DNA of 55,235 nt from Planctomycetota bacterium (GTDB lineage Bacteria > Planctomycetota > Phycisphaerae > WQYP01). Positions 1 to 9,400 of the stretch are shown piece by piece (position 1 is the stretch's first letter; each line of letters opens with the position of its first letter). Location of the stretch: contig JAKBBN010000010.1 in assembly GCA_021808485.1 (NCBI GenBank), forward strand, positions 1 to 55,235, written 5' to 3'. The notes beneath the pieces are model-generated. The model was not told where the DNA came from, did not search any database, and saw nothing but the letters and a program-made list of their open reading frames with translations. A program made the translations under genes and the position numbers.

Positions 1-120
1 TTTCGTCAAACCATTGATCGGTGCCTGGATGAACTGCCAACCACCCACCGCCGCACCATCAACACGCTGATGGCACCGCGATTCCAAACCATCGAAAATG
101 TCCCGTTAATAGCCGCATAG
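1..120 (+). pseudogene. IS630-like transposase C-terminal fragment (cut by window edge)
   Basis: Frame 1 is open from the first base to a TAG at 118-120 and encodes about 39 residues. The segment LPTTHRRTINTLMAPRFQT followed by a short hydrophobic end resembles the last residues of IS630/Tc1-type transposases, which often finish in a similar 'THK..L..LMTL.FQ.F' pattern. That resemblance is from memory of the family. No catalytic DDE residues fall inside the window, so this may be the intact 3' end of an element to the left or only a remnant. The surrounding debris (a broken GH116 gene and an IS4-type fragment at 2345-2614) favours a remnant. Confidence 0.3.
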
Positions 121-256
121 AGTATAGTCTGCGGAACAATTACCACCTCGCCGCAGGCCAGCAGAACAAAATGCGCACTGCTCCAGCACGCGTCCGGCAC
201 CGCCCCGCCGACCAGCAGCGCCAGCGCCGGAGGCGTGCGGATTTCCCAATTCAGTT

Positions 257-672
257 CGGCATCCCCATGTGACCGGCAGTTACGACGGCTGCGAAATAGG
301 CCAGATGCCGGGCCAAAGCTGGGCCTACCTGACGGGATTGGGGCAAATACTCGATCCGGCCAAAGTCGCCAAAGCCGTTGATTCGCTGTGGCGCTGCAGC
401 TTTACCACCAATGTGGGCAAATACCGCTGTCCAGCCCCCGTTTATGACTCCGCTTGTACGTATAGGTTTCGAACAAACTAACATGTGTAAATCCAATACT
501 ATCCGGCGGTTGGCTGGTCCCGCCGCACCTAAACGAATCCAAGTTGCGTGTGAGCCTGGCCGGTCGTCATACGGCTGCAGTTGTTGTATATAACGGCACA
601 TCGTATATAGTTGTATTTAAGCAGAAACTGCTGATTGCCGAGGATCCACCGCTGAGTATTTCGCTTGCTTAA
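257..672 (+). pseudogene. Broken GH116-type (DUF608) glycosidase, C-terminal fragments
   Basis: One frame carries [20 protein letters not shown] followed by a segment ending FTTNVGKYR (about 263-440). This matches the conserved C-terminal catalytic-domain region of GH116 / non-lysosomal glucosylceramidase-like enzymes (G.E.DQ..GQ.WA...GLG). A different frame, roughly 532-672, encodes SKLRVSLAGRHTAAVVVYN and ends ISLA-stop, like the small beta-rich C-terminus of such proteins. The two pieces are out of frame and about 90 bp apart, and no N-terminal domain is present. I read this as a decayed gene. The 5' fragment is the better supported of the two, and no function is expected. Confidence 0.45.
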
Positions 673-687
673 TTAGGGAACAACATC

Positions 688-1296
688 ATGATCATGTGTC
701 AAATGAGCCTTCGCGGCAGACTTGGTTTTTTCTCACGCTTGGGCTCCATGCCGGCGGCGTCTGTCGTGCTGCTGACACTCATGAGCCTCGTGGGCTGCCG
801 AAGCATGAGCAGCTCGGCCGCTTGGAGGGGCACGCTCCAACGCGACCTGCCCCTGTATGGCGACCGCAACTGGATTGCCATAGTAGACTCGGCCTATCCA
901 GACCAAAGCAAACCCGGCGTGACAACCATGGTCACAAAAGGCAGCATGTTCCCCACCCTTAAGTACGTGCTGGCAAAAATCGCCAAAGCGCCGAACATTC
1001 GCCCGGTGGCGTACACCGACAGCGAGCTTAATTATGTAACCGACCGGCAAACTCCGGGCATCAGCGCGTATCGTCAAAAACTTTACGCCATGCTCGCCGC
1101 CTCCGGCGTGCCGCATGAACAGCGCCTGCACATCGTCAGCATTTATCGGCTTAACAGCGACGGCAAACTGTTTAAGATTTTGGTTATCAAAACCAACTTG
1201 ACCATGCCTTACACGTCGGTCTTTATTCACCTCAAGTGCGGCTACTGGACCGACGCCGACGAAAACGCTCTACGTGCGGTCATGCAAAAGAGGTAA
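688..1296 (+). CDS. Putative lipoprotein of unknown function
   Basis: A 202-residue protein. Residues 1-35 form a bacterial lipoprotein signal: basic start, hydrophobic stretch, then the lipobox LVGC, with Cys about residue 37 as the predicted lipidated residue. The mature part starts with a Ser-rich linker and has a soluble domain with several aromatic and basic patches but no motif I recognise. A purine-rich GGGA lies about 10 bases before the ATG. It sits 62 bp upstream of the GH172 gene on the same strand, so co-transcription is possible. It is probably anchored to the periplasmic face of a membrane. The function is unknown. Confidence 0.6.
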   Translation: MIMCQMSLRGRLGFFSRLGSMPAASVVLLTLMSLVGCRSMSSSAAWRGTLQRDLPLYGDRNWIAIVDSAYPDQSKPGVTTMVTKGSMFPTLKYVLAKIAKAPNIRPVAYTDSELNYVTDRQTPGISAYRQKLYAMLAASGVPHEQRLHIVSIYRLNSDGKLFKILVIKTNLTMPYTSVFIHLKCGYWTDADENALRAVMQKR

Positions 1297-1358
1297 CCAT
1301 CAAAGGACGGCGGCCGTCAAGTCACCCTGCCAGCCCCCTGTTTTACGGGAGTACGTTT

Positions 1359-2339
1359 ATGCCCACACGTCGCGACATACTTGCATTCACCGGCCTCGCC
1401 GCACTCTCCGGCGTTTCCACAGAGCCGGTAATTGCCGGTGAACCGGCGTGGACGTCTGGCGTCAAGACCTTCAGCACGGCGCAAAAGCAGGTTAATGTGC
1501 TCTCGGCTGAAAAAGAAGCTGTTTTATTTGAGCGCAAAGGACCCGGTTGCCTCACCCACCAGTGGTTTGGCGGAAATTGGCCGCATTACAATCAGACGCG
1601 CGTACGGTTTTATGTTGATGGCGAGACCGCACCCTCCATTGACATGGAATATGGCCTCGGCCATGGTGTGGGCTTTGATGACGCCACCGCGCCTTGGGGG
1701 GTGCGTCAAATGGGTATGACCGGCCATGTCGGCGGCTTCTACAACACCTTTCGCATTCCGTTTGGCAAGTCTATTCGCGTTACCGGCCAGTTGGCTCCCG
1801 GCGTGCAGGGCAATCCCGACAGTTGGTGGATTTTTCGCGGCACTGTTGGCCTGCCAGTGCAAATTGCCGGCATAACGCTGCCTCAAGAAGCCAGGCTGAA
1901 GTTGCACAAGCGTGTCAATCTGGTCGTCCCGCGGCTTGAGGAATTCGACCTTCTTAAAACCGATGCGAAGGGCGCGCTATTTTTGGTTACCATGGCCGCG
2001 TCCAGCCCCAACTGGAACTTCATGGAAGGCTGCATGCGGGCCTGCTTTTCTGAGAGCCGAAAGCCGGAACTACTTTCGTCCGGGTTGGAAGACTACTTTT
2101 GCGGGACATATTACTTTGCCAGCGGCATGTATCACACGCCGATAGGCGGGTTGACGCACAAGGCACAAGTCGGCGGCGAGCATCAGTTTTCCGCATATAG
2201 GTTTCACGATGCTGACCCATTTTTTTTTCGCAAAGGCTTTCGGCTTACCGCACGCTGCGGCGAAACGGTCAACGGACAGGTCGTTGGGGATCCGCAGACC
2301 ACCAGCTACACCACCTATGCCTGGGCGTATGAATGGTGA
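1359..2339 (+). CDS. GH172 (DUF2961) family glycoside hydrolase, exported
   Basis: A 326-residue protein of the DUF2961/GH172 family, whose characterised members act on fructofuranosides and arabinofuranosides (established for the family; substrate here unknown). The N-terminus MPTRRDILAFTGLAALSG has an RR followed by a hydrophobic stretch and resembles a Tat signal. Family signatures include MEYGLGHG, YNTFRIPF, NWNFMEGCMR and GLEDYFCGTYYF. Glu223 and Glu244 are 21 residues apart, the same spacing as the catalytic glutamates reported for the bifidobacterial enzyme (E270/E291, recalled). I chose the ATG at 1359 because GGGAG precedes it and the signal starts there; the frame is open further upstream to 1236. 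It is slightly shorter than many family members. An exported role in polysaccharide breakdown is inferred. Confidence 0.8.
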   Translation: MPTRRDILAFTGLAALSGVSTEPVIAGEPAWTSGVKTFSTAQKQVNVLSAEKEAVLFERKGPGCLTHQWFGGNWPHYNQTRVRFYVDGETAPSIDMEYGLGHGVGFDDATAPWGVRQMGMTGHVGGFYNTFRIPFGKSIRVTGQLAPGVQGNPDSWWIFRGTVGLPVQIAGITLPQEARLKLHKRVNLVVPRLEEFDLLKTDAKGALFLVTMAASSPNWNFMEGCMRACFSESRKPELLSSGLEDYFCGTYYFASGMYHTPIGGLTHKAQVGGEHQFSAYRFHDADPFFFRKGFRLTARCGETVNGQVVGDPQTTSYTTYAWAYEW

Positions 2340-2344
2340 AGCCA

Positions 2345-2614
2345 ATCAGATTGGACTGCAAATGCGGTTGCGGCGCATTGATGCTTATTTGGGCGGTGTA
2401 ATTCACAACATTTGCCGTGATCCCGCATCACCACATCTCCAGCCCGCAGTAGAAAACGCGCGAATTTTTCACCGCCATGCATGTCGGTCAGCTCGAAATG
2501 TGTACAACTCAAACTACCAAGGTCCACGCACCAATGTACCCGCCACAGGCTGCCGGTTTCCCCTCGCTCACGAACACTGCTGGCGTCGACGGCCAGAAAG
2601 CGGCGGCCGTGGCG
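2345..2614 (-). pseudogene. IS4-type (DDE) transposase fragment
   Basis: The minus-strand frame reads RHGRRFLAVDASSVRERGE, then a segment with WRVHW, LSCTHFELTD, GGEKFARF and AGDVVMRDHG. This is the pattern of IS4/DDE_Tnp_1 transposases (LVDAT.V..PG..G.DWR.H, then GE.F..F....GD..L.DRGY). It includes the first Asp in AVDAS and the second in MRDHG. The Tyr usual after DRG is missing, and the region with the third catalytic residue is not recognisable. Upstream of about 2614 the protein-like signal shifts frame, so the N-terminal part is broken. The end overlaps the GH172 stop region. This is a dead remnant and no flanking inverted repeats were identified. Confidence 0.5.
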
Positions 2615-2873
2615 CATTCTATTTTCCCAAGCGGCAGGACGCCGTTGCCACTTTTGTATTGGCTAATCGGCGTGGCCCCGCCCGGCCGGGCGATCGCAAC
2701 AGTCCGTTTTGAATCAGGTCCGGTCGGCTCGTTTTTATTTGGCGCCGGCCGAATATTGCACCGGGGCGAAACCCGCGGGCGACTGAACGCCCCACCGGGC
2801 AATTGCCCTGCAAATGGTCTTGGCAATCGGCCACGCTCATGGGCCGCATTGCGGGCGCGGCATTGCCCTAAAG
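2615..2873. other. Intergenic region with no convincing gene
   Basis: About 260 bp between the IS4-type fragment and the minus-strand membrane protein. Several overlapping open frames exist, but their composition (Pro, Arg, Gly) is typical of non-coding GC-rich DNA. It may hold the degraded N-terminal part of the transposase at 2345-2614, because short minus-strand stretches in two frames run towards it. No terminator hairpin with a T tract was seen. Confidence 0.4.
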
Positions 2874-3863
2874 TCAACGCTTTTCACGCAAGATATTGTT
2901 GTGCGCCACGTTGAAAAACACCAGTTGGCCGGTAAGTTTCCATTGCTTGCCGTTACGCAACAAGATCATCGTCCGCATTCTCGCAACCTCGGCGGATTTC
3001 GTGCCCGCCTGCCCTTTTTCCGGCGCCTTCCTGAACAGTTTTATAATGCCCGGGTGCCCGAGTGAAGAAGTGCCGCCCTGCGGCATCGGAGAAGCGGACC
3101 AGGCCAAAATCCCCCGTGGAAACACGTGGAACCGAAGGTCCTGTGCGCCGCACGACCAGACGGTTCCGCAATTCTTAAGGGCAGCCCCCGCCATCACCGA
3201 GGGCGAGAATTGAGGCGGGAAATGCACGGTTGCCGGAAATACAAAAAGGGAGAACAAGCGTGCGGCGTCACGAGCCTTGGCCGCCGCGCATATCTTCGTA
3301 ACTTCCGCCGTCAGAAGTCGTCGGCAAGCTTGGTGGGACATCCGCGGAACGCGCCGCACATCCGGGAATGGCGGCTTGAACCCCGGGTCGCCGATAAGCT
3401 TGATGTTCACCGGTTGCCATTTCCCCGGTTTTGCGGCCAGGCGGCCCTTATATATCAGCTTGTCCTTTCCGTGCACGTAACGCGTCAGATCGATCAGCAG
3501 CGACTGGGGACCGTGGCTTTTGCAAAGCAGCGTAATTACGTTTGGGCCCGCCTTGATCAAATAGCCGAACGAGAGGATCGTCGAGCCAGCGCTCAGCCGG
3601 TCGTTCGGCACGCCGTTTACCGCGACCAACACGTGCCACGGCTTTTGCGGGTGAAAACCCCTGCCGGACGTGTTTAAGTTGAGATAAAGCACCATCGGGT
3701 GAACTTTCCCGGCACGCGCGGCGGCAAACAGGCCGGATCGCCATCCAACAAAGCCGGCCCAAAGGGCAATAGCCAGCGCCAGCCCGATTGGCGCCAGCAC
3801 GGAAGGCCTGCGTGCCGTATTACTCTGTTTTACGGGAACAGCGGATGGGGAATGCGATTCCAT
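2874..3863 (-). CDS. Membrane-anchored protein of unknown function
   Basis: A 329-residue protein. A cytoplasmic N-terminus of about 23 residues is followed by one transmembrane helix (PIGLALAIALWAGFVGW, about 26-43). The large remainder is predicted to be outside the cytoplasm. An early beta-rich segment (VLVAVNGVPNDRL, LLIDLTRYVHGKDKLIY) resembles a carbohydrate-binding-like or jelly-roll fold, but I cannot assign it. The C-terminal half has a Cys/Lys-rich helical stretch (about 185-205) and ends in a basic tail. A candidate 38-residue secreted peptide lies 27 bp upstream on the same strand and may be co-transcribed. No catalytic motif is visible. Confidence 0.6.
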   Translation of the reverse strand: MESHSPSAVPVKQSNTARRPSVLAPIGLALAIALWAGFVGWRSGLFAAARAGKVHPMVLYLNLNTSGRGFHPQKPWHVLVAVNGVPNDRLSAGSTILSFGYLIKAGPNVITLLCKSHGPQSLLIDLTRYVHGKDKLIYKGRLAAKPGKWQPVNIKLIGDPGFKPPFPDVRRVPRMSHQACRRLLTAEVTKICAAAKARDAARLFSLFVFPATVHFPPQFSPSVMAGAALKNCGTVWSCGAQDLRFHVFPRGILAWSASPMPQGGTSSLGHPGIIKLFRKAPEKGQAGTKSAEVARMRTMILLRNGKQWKLTGQLVFFNVAHNNILREKR

Positions 3864-3890
3864 AAGCGACTCCGGTTATTCGAACTCTGG

Positions 3891-4007
3891 TCACAAAAAC
3901 AATTTTAACCCAGGTGGATTTTTAAAATCATACCACGCCCTGTGCCGTAACCCAACCGGTCCCGCCAAAATCAACAGGGTGAAAACGACGACGGCACTCT
4001 GCTTCAT
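3891..4007 (-). CDS. Small hydrophobic or secreted peptide (38 aa), possible
   Basis: A short minus-strand frame starts MKQSAVVVFTLLILAGPVG, has the form of a signal peptide or single membrane helix, and continues with a short basic/aromatic tail. GAGGG lies 8 bases before the ATG, a good Shine-Dalgarno position for this genome. It lies 27 bp upstream of the membrane-anchored gene at 2874-3863, consistent with a two-gene operon. The length is far below family-assignment range, so support is the ribosome site, the hydrophobic profile and the spacing only. It could instead be a translated leader. Confidence 0.35.
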   Translation of the reverse strand: MKQSAVVVFTLLILAGPVGLRHRAWYDFKNPPGLKLFL

Positions 4008-4252
4008 CGAAATACCCTCAGCGAATGACAATACGCGATACGGTTAATCGAAATGGCCCTGCGGTCCGGACAATTTGATACAGGCAAGAATGTCTGTGCT
4101 GCACATGGCTCACGGTGACACAGGCTTTACGGCAGCACCGTAAGCAGCGACCGGTAATCCGCACGACGGGATTTGCCGCCACGTCCAATACCGAGCGCCA
4201 AGCCATGGAGACTCCCACGATTTCAGGCCGGTTTTCCGCGAAAATGGCTATT

Positions 4253-4280
4253 TTGCCTGCCGGGCCAAAAGCAGTATAAT
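4253..4280 (+). promoter_or_regulatory. Candidate promoter of tRNA-Ala
   Basis: TTGCCT at 4253-4258 and a perfect TATAAT at 4275-4280 are separated by 16 bp and end 14 bp before the tRNA. The expected transcription start is near 4287, giving a short 5' leader, as usual for tRNA genes. Confidence 0.6.
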
Positions 4281-4293
4281 AAGGTGCTCTGAA

Positions 4294-4367
<74 letters not shown>

Positions 4368-4369
4368 CT

Positions 4370-4638
4370 TCGTTGGAAATAAGTGAGTTTCACCAGGTAA
4401 CGCCGCCGCGCTCTCGTCGAGCGCGGCGTTGACGTGGGCAAAAGAACCTTGATTTACAACGAGTTTCCACGCTCCCCGTGGTTCCCAATTGAGTGTCCGG
4501 TTCGTTAACGTGAGGTTCGAACCGATGTGTTCCAGTTGTGTTCGTAATTCTTTCGGATTTCCCGCTTGAGCGACGTATTTCATTTGTTTTGAGCCATTTA
4601 CGAACCGTATGAGCGGTTCGAACCGTACGGTTTCCCCT
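4370..4638 (-). pseudogene. Site-specific recombinase C-terminal remnant
   Basis: The minus-strand frame encodes DRGETVRFEPLIRFVN, SKQMKYVAQAGNP, IGSNLTLTNRTLNWEPRGAW and KLVVNQGSFAH. These resemble the C-terminal tail of recombinase-family (serine recombinase/Pin-like) proteins common in mobile DNA; this is from memory and unverified. The catalytic N-terminal domain is absent. Near 4635 the homology-like signal switches to an unrelated plus-strand coding remnant, marking a junction. Downstream the frame runs straight through the antisense of tRNA-Ala before stopping at 4248, so the native stop has been lost or lies at the insertion boundary. A dead fragment. Confidence 0.45.
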
Positions 4639-4958
4639 CTGTCAAGGGCGAAGAGGTCATTGCCACTGAAGTGGCCGACAATCCGGGCACCAGTATTACC
4701 AATGCCTTTGAATTGTTGGCTGCCGATGTCTGCACCCGATTCGGGATTAATCCCGCGCTACTGGTCTGGATAGAGCATTACGGCTATCCAGCCGCAGCGT
4801 TCCCGATGGAGGCACGCGGGTATGACTTGGTGCAATTCACGGTAGCTCCGGTGGCCAGCAGCACCTGCTTTTCAGCGGTGTCCTGGCAGCCGATGTGTGA
4901 TGCGGATTGGCGTAAGCTGGGCTTACCGTCCCAACCGATGATGCTTGGCGACTTCTAA
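4632..4958 (+). pseudogene. Conserved cassette protein, 5'-truncated
   Basis: The frame encodes GEEVIATEVADNPGTSITNA followed by FELLAADVC, ALLVWIEHYGYP and YDLVQFTV, ending at 4958. Proteins with 'ATE.ADNPG.SITNA...A..VC......LVWIEHY' occur as small hypothetical genes near mobile elements (recalled, no name known). The frame is open back to 4593 but has no ATG before the conserved part. The first usable start is GTG at 4671, which would cut off the conserved VIATEV segment, so the N-terminus appears lost at the junction with the recombinase remnant. The function is unknown and the gene is probably non-functional. Confidence 0.4.
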
Positions 4959-5087
4959 TCCACAATCGGTAATCGCCTTGTCATAATCCACTGGCCGTAT
5001 CCAAATCGGCCCCAGCGGATCGTCGAGCATCTCCGGCATCGTGGTCAGAGAGCATTGGATACCCGCTGGTAGCGGGCTGGTGTGTCT

Positions 5088-5366
5088 GTCGCCCTCAATG
5101 ATGAGGTTTTCCGTTGCCTCAAAGTTTACGGACTCATTGGGCGCTGGCACGAGTGTCGCCATGCTGGGTCGTTGAATCGTCTTGAAACAATCCGTCTTGC
5201 CCGGCCAGCTCATCCCGTAGCGTTCTTTGCCGGCGTCTACGGATTCACCGAGCGTCAACTTGAGACGTTCAAAGTCAAGTGTGCCGTGCTCTGTAAACAC
5301 TTCTGGGAACAGCGATTTCAGTTTCGCCTTTTGCGCATCGGGGATATTGGCCGATGACGGTTCTAT
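5088..5366 (-). pseudogene. Type III restriction-modification methylase (Mod), N-terminal fragment
   Basis: The minus-strand frame contains AKLKSLFPEVFTEHGTLDFE, then LGESVDAGKERYGMSWPGK, RPSMATLVP and ESVNFEATENLIIEGD. This is the N-terminal region of type III Mod adenine-N6 methyltransferases, whose usual text is 'L..LFPEVF.EG.IDF..L...LG......ERYGL.W.GK......S.NF..TENLFIEGDN'. After the EGD the sequence changes to unrelated residues and stops at 4923, so the DPPY and FxGxG motifs needed for catalysis are missing. It begins at the end of the methyltransferase gene next to it, with no start codon of its own. It is a truncated, inactive remnant. Confidence 0.6.
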
Positions 5367-6151
5367 CCACCGCGATACGCGATAATAAATATCCGGGGGA
5401 ATGGGAACAGCAATCGACCATCCGGCTGGGGCGGATATGCCTTTGCGAGGTGCAAGCGATAGGCGGCAATAAAATCTTGCCGTGCGGATTCGTCCGGCAA
5501 TGCCGCAAGATACGGCCGCAGCGCCGAGCCGCGGTACCATTCAACAATGTCATCCAACCCGTTGAGCAGGTGAAAATAGGTTGTTTGCCAGATATCCATC
5601 CGGGGGGAGCATGATGCAAGGATCGCATAATACTCCTGCGGTAGTTGGCTGCGCCAATGTTTCCGCACCGGTTGGCGAAAGTATTTCGACCATGCGGGTG
5701 TCGCGGCGGCCTCCTGGAGAGCCTGCTGGGCCGGATGATCACGCGCGACCGGCATCTGCACCGCCAAAGCCCCGCCTGTTTTTACTCGTTGGATTAATTT
5801 GGGAAAAAGTTGCGCATGATCACCTAGCCAATGCAGCGCCGCGTTGGAAAAGACCAAATCATAAAAGTCCTCCGCCTGATCGGCAAAGGTTTGAATGTCC
5901 CGTTCTATCCAGCGCCATTGGGGATGATCCCGTTGAGCCTCCGCCAGCATTTCACGCGAACCATCGAGGCCTGTCACCATGGCCTGCGGCCAGTGTGTGC
6001 GAAGGGCCGCAGTGCTGTTGCCCGGCCCGCAGCCCAGATCCATGATTGATTCAGGGGAATCAATTTCGATCTGCCGGATCAAATCAAGACATGGCCGGCC
6101 CCGCTGATCACGAAATCGCAGATATTGTTTTGGATCCCATAAATTCGACAT
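5363..6151 (-). CDS. tam: Trans-aconitate 2-methyltransferase-like SAM methyltransferase
   Basis: A 262-residue class I SAM-dependent methyltransferase. Motif I MDLGCGPGNST lies near residue 38; LDGSREML, then FDLVFSN-like YDLVFSNAALHWL and GGALAVQMP follow in the usual order. The HWL block, YFRQPVRKHW and the LNGLDDIVEWYRGSALRPYL C-terminal cap are typical of Tam, which methylates trans-aconitate (family knowledge; substrate here inferred). The length is close to the family's (about 250-260). I chose ATG at 6151; an in-frame GTG exists two codons earlier. The 3' end overlaps the Mod fragment by a few bases. No neighbour suggests a pathway. Confidence 0.8.
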   Translation of the reverse strand: MSNLWDPKQYLRFRDQRGRPCLDLIRQIEIDSPESIMDLGCGPGNSTAALRTHWPQAMVTGLDGSREMLAEAQRDHPQWRWIERDIQTFADQAEDFYDLVFSNAALHWLGDHAQLFPKLIQRVKTGGALAVQMPVARDHPAQQALQEAAATPAWSKYFRQPVRKHWRSQLPQEYYAILASCSPRMDIWQTTYFHLLNGLDDIVEWYRGSALRPYLAALPDESARQDFIAAYRLHLAKAYPPQPDGRLLFPFPRIFIIAYRGG

Positions 6152-6477
6152 GCGCACTTTTTACCGCGCTGGGCTTTAACGGTAAAGTTCCGCCCAAAAT
6201 TCCAGCGGCAATCCTGATAGTCAGGACCGGTGGAACAATTCAATTGGATGGCGGGTATCCGGTGTTAAGATGGTTGTTAATCCGCGGCGACTGGTTTTAT
6301 TGCTGAAAAACCGCCTGCCTGCCGATAATATATAATGTTATCAGACTTTGGGGAGTTGAAGTGCTGATTGGCGGGCGAGTGAGGCCAAGTCTTCGGTTCG
6401 CCGAAGGAAACGCAGTGAAAATCGGTTGGCGGCGGGTTGATTGCACATCGCGGAGGGCCGCTATTCGAGGATAGCGA
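6152..6477. other. Divergent intergenic region with promoter-like sequence and leader hairpin
   Basis: This is the divergent space between the methyltransferase and the c-di-GMP gene. On the plus strand TTGCTG (6300-6305) and GATAAT (6324-6329) form a weak promoter with an 18-bp spacer; a TATAAT also occurs at 6331. A leader of about 140 nt follows, with a 6-bp stem closed by a TTCG loop at 6391-6406. I compared this leader with the c-di-GMP (GEMM) riboswitch core from memory and saw no match. GAGGAT before 6478 is a good ribosome site. Confidence 0.4.
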
Positions 6478-9400
6478 ATGCAAGAAATTGCGCAAAATGT
6501 TGCGGTGGCCACGGGGCGTGCGGATTGCGATGGGAATCATCGTAAACTGCTGGAATTGTGTGAACGGCTCTTTTCATCCGAAACGGAAACTGAATTACTG
6601 GGCGAGCTGGTGCAGAAGCTGGTGCACTCGTGGGGTGCGGATATCGCCTGGATCGGCCGCCCCGACGCCGACGGCCGGCTGAGCCTGGATGAGTACGCCG
6701 GGCCGGAAGCCGCGGACTACATGCGACAGGCGCGTATCGCCGTAATTGGCGAGGCGGTTCCACCCGGGCCGGCGGCGCGCTGCTGGAAGTCCCGTCAAAC
6801 CATCATGATCAATGACTGGAATGACGAGCCGGTCATGCAGCCGTGGCGTGAATTGGGCTTTGGTTGGCGGTGTTCCGTATCGGTGCCGCTGTTGGGGCGC
6901 CGCGGTATGGCCGGCATACTTTCGCTTTACAGCCGACAACCCGGCTATTTCGCCCCGATGCTGGATGTACTTACGGCCCTGGGCCGGCTGCTGGGTATGT
7001 CGCTGGAGCAGATTCAGAACCGGCAGGTTCGCCGCGCCTATGAAAATCTGCTGGACGCCATGACCCTGGTTCAACAGGAAACCAGCGAAGGTGCGGATGA
7101 AGAGCAGATTGTCCGGGCTTTTACATCCCGATTCTTTTCCGTGGGATTCTTTTCGCTGATTGATGTTTTGCGAGCCGAATCGGACGGCGGCCACCGGATT
7201 GTGGCCGTCTGTTCCAACCGGCCGGATCTTTCCGATTCGTTTTGCGGTCATATATTGCGACCGTCCGCCGGGACGCCTGTTCCGTTTTTCCTCCGGGCAT
7301 TTAATTCCAATACGGCGGTGTGCAGCAACGATTATCCGGACGACGTTCACCTGCAAACATTCGAATACGGCGAATGGCGAACCCTGGCGACCGAATTAAA
7401 ACTGCGGCAATTCGCGGCCATTCCGGTGCGCGTTGACAAGCAGGTATGGGGCACACTGTGCCTGGGTGCAAACCGCGGGCGGGTCGATTTCCTTTCAATG
7501 GTTGAACTGTTCACCCGGCTGGGAGACGTGCTGGGCGTTAAAATAGAGAAACGCCGCCATGAAATACGTCTGGAAGACAGCCTGAAGCGCCTGCGCCTGA
7601 CGGAAAAGGTGTTCGCCTCCACCCAGGAAGGCATATTAATCACCGACGCCAACGAACGCATCATTTACGCCAACGACGCCTTGACTCGAATCACGGGATA
7701 TACGGCGGCGGAATTGACCGGCAAGACGCCGCGGATGTTCAAGTCCGGCTCGCATGACCGGTATTTTTATCAGCGATTATGGAGCAGCGTGCATCATACC
7801 GGGCGCTGGCAGGGAGAAATATGGAACCGGCGTAAAAACGGCGAGCTTATTCCGGTCATCATCAGCATCAGCGCCCTGGCCGATGAAGCCGGACAGATCA
7901 GCCATTATGTGGGTGTATCCACGGATATCACCGATCTAAAGGCGAAAGAAGCGCATTTGCGGCAGTTGGCCGCCAGTGATTTTCTTACCGGTCTGCCGAA
8001 TCGCTACGCGTTGGAACAACATCTGCAAACAGCGTTGCCGCGGGCGGCCCGGCACAAGCGGGGTCTGGCATTGGCCATTCTGGACCTTGACTTGTTCAAG
8101 CCCGTCAACGATGCGCACGGCCATGCCGCCGGAGATCAAATTCTTCGTGAACTCGCGGTGCGGCTGAAAGCCAGCCTGCGCGATGCGGACTTTCTGGCCA
8201 GGCTCGGCGGCGATGAATTTGTAATGGTGTTGGAGGAAATCCTGGAAAAAAAGGATCTGGATCAGGTTCTCAACCGCATCCGCGAGGCGGTGGACAAACC
8301 ATTTGTGATTGATCAGGCCAATGTCCAGATCAAGGCCAGCATCGGCGTGGCCCTGCACGCTGCCGGCGCTCCGCAAAAAAACGATTTGCTGCGGGATGCG
8401 GACATGGCCCTGTATTCGGTGAAGCAGGATCGTGGAAGAAGCGGTTCATTTTACGCCGTTTATGACACGTGCGTTGATACCCCCGCCATCGGCGGCCGGT
8501 CCGGCGATGATTTTTTCCCGCGGCTGATTCAAACCGGGCTGGAAGTGCATTACCAGCCGGTGCTCAGCGTGCCTGCCGGCGAAATTCGCGAGGTGGAGGC
8601 ACTGGCCAGGCTCCGGTCCGGTTCTGAATTGTATTTTCCGGGCCAGTTCCTGTCCCGATTATCGCCGTTGGATATCCGTCGGCTGAGCCTCGCGGTGCTG
8701 GAGGAATCGCTGCGGCAATTGCATGCGTGGGATGCCGCGGGCCGGCCGGTTCGAATCGCGGTAAATTTTGAGGCCCTGGATCTTCTGGACACGGAAATGC
8801 TGCGCGATGTCGCCCGGATTATTGATCATTCCGGCATCCCCACGCAGCGAATCACGCTGGAAATTCTTGAGGGCGGTGAAATACTTTCGCATCGCGGGGC
8901 GAAGCAGGCGATGCAGCGGTTTAAGGACCTCGGCGTGCATATCGCCATGGATGACCTGGGCAGCGCCTACGCCAGCCTGCTGCGGGTGCGGGAACTGCCG
9001 GTGGATGTCATCAAGCTTGATCACACGTTTTGCGTGGGTCTGCAGCGCCGCCCGAAAGACCTGCAGTTTTTAATGAGCGTGCTGGATCTGGCGCGCGGCC
9101 TGACGGTTGACTGCGTCATCGAAGGGGTGGAAAACCCGGATGTATTCGCCGCGGTGCGCACCCTGGGAGCGCGCTTTGTGCAGGGTTACGCCATTGCGCC
9201 CCCGGCCCCGGCGGCCCAAATGCTGCAGTTGCTCAAAACCTCGCCGCTCAAACTCGATCCGCCGGAAGGATCGCTGGCCGCCTATGCCGGCCATCTGATA
9301 TGGTACCGTTCGGTGGTGGAAATATTGTTGCGGACGCCCGGCATTTTTTCGCCGCTGGCAGCAGGTGATATTTCCACGTGCCCGCTGACAAGGCAACTGG

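Noticed and set aside
4018-4218. 66-residue minus-strand frame upstream of tRNA-Ala
   Set aside because: Composition is chance-like, there is no ribosome site, and it does not extend the small peptide gene next to it.
4513-4624. GGTTCGAACC palindromes resembling tRNA T-loops near tRNA-Ala
   Set aside because: No cloverleaf can be folded around them. They lie in coding remnants and are too short to call as attachment sites.
6345-6477. Possible c-di-GMP or cobalamin riboswitch in the leader of the GGDEF-EAL gene
   Set aside because: Only a single 6-bp TTCG hairpin is clear. The conserved core sequences of GEMM and B12 riboswitches are not present as I recall them.
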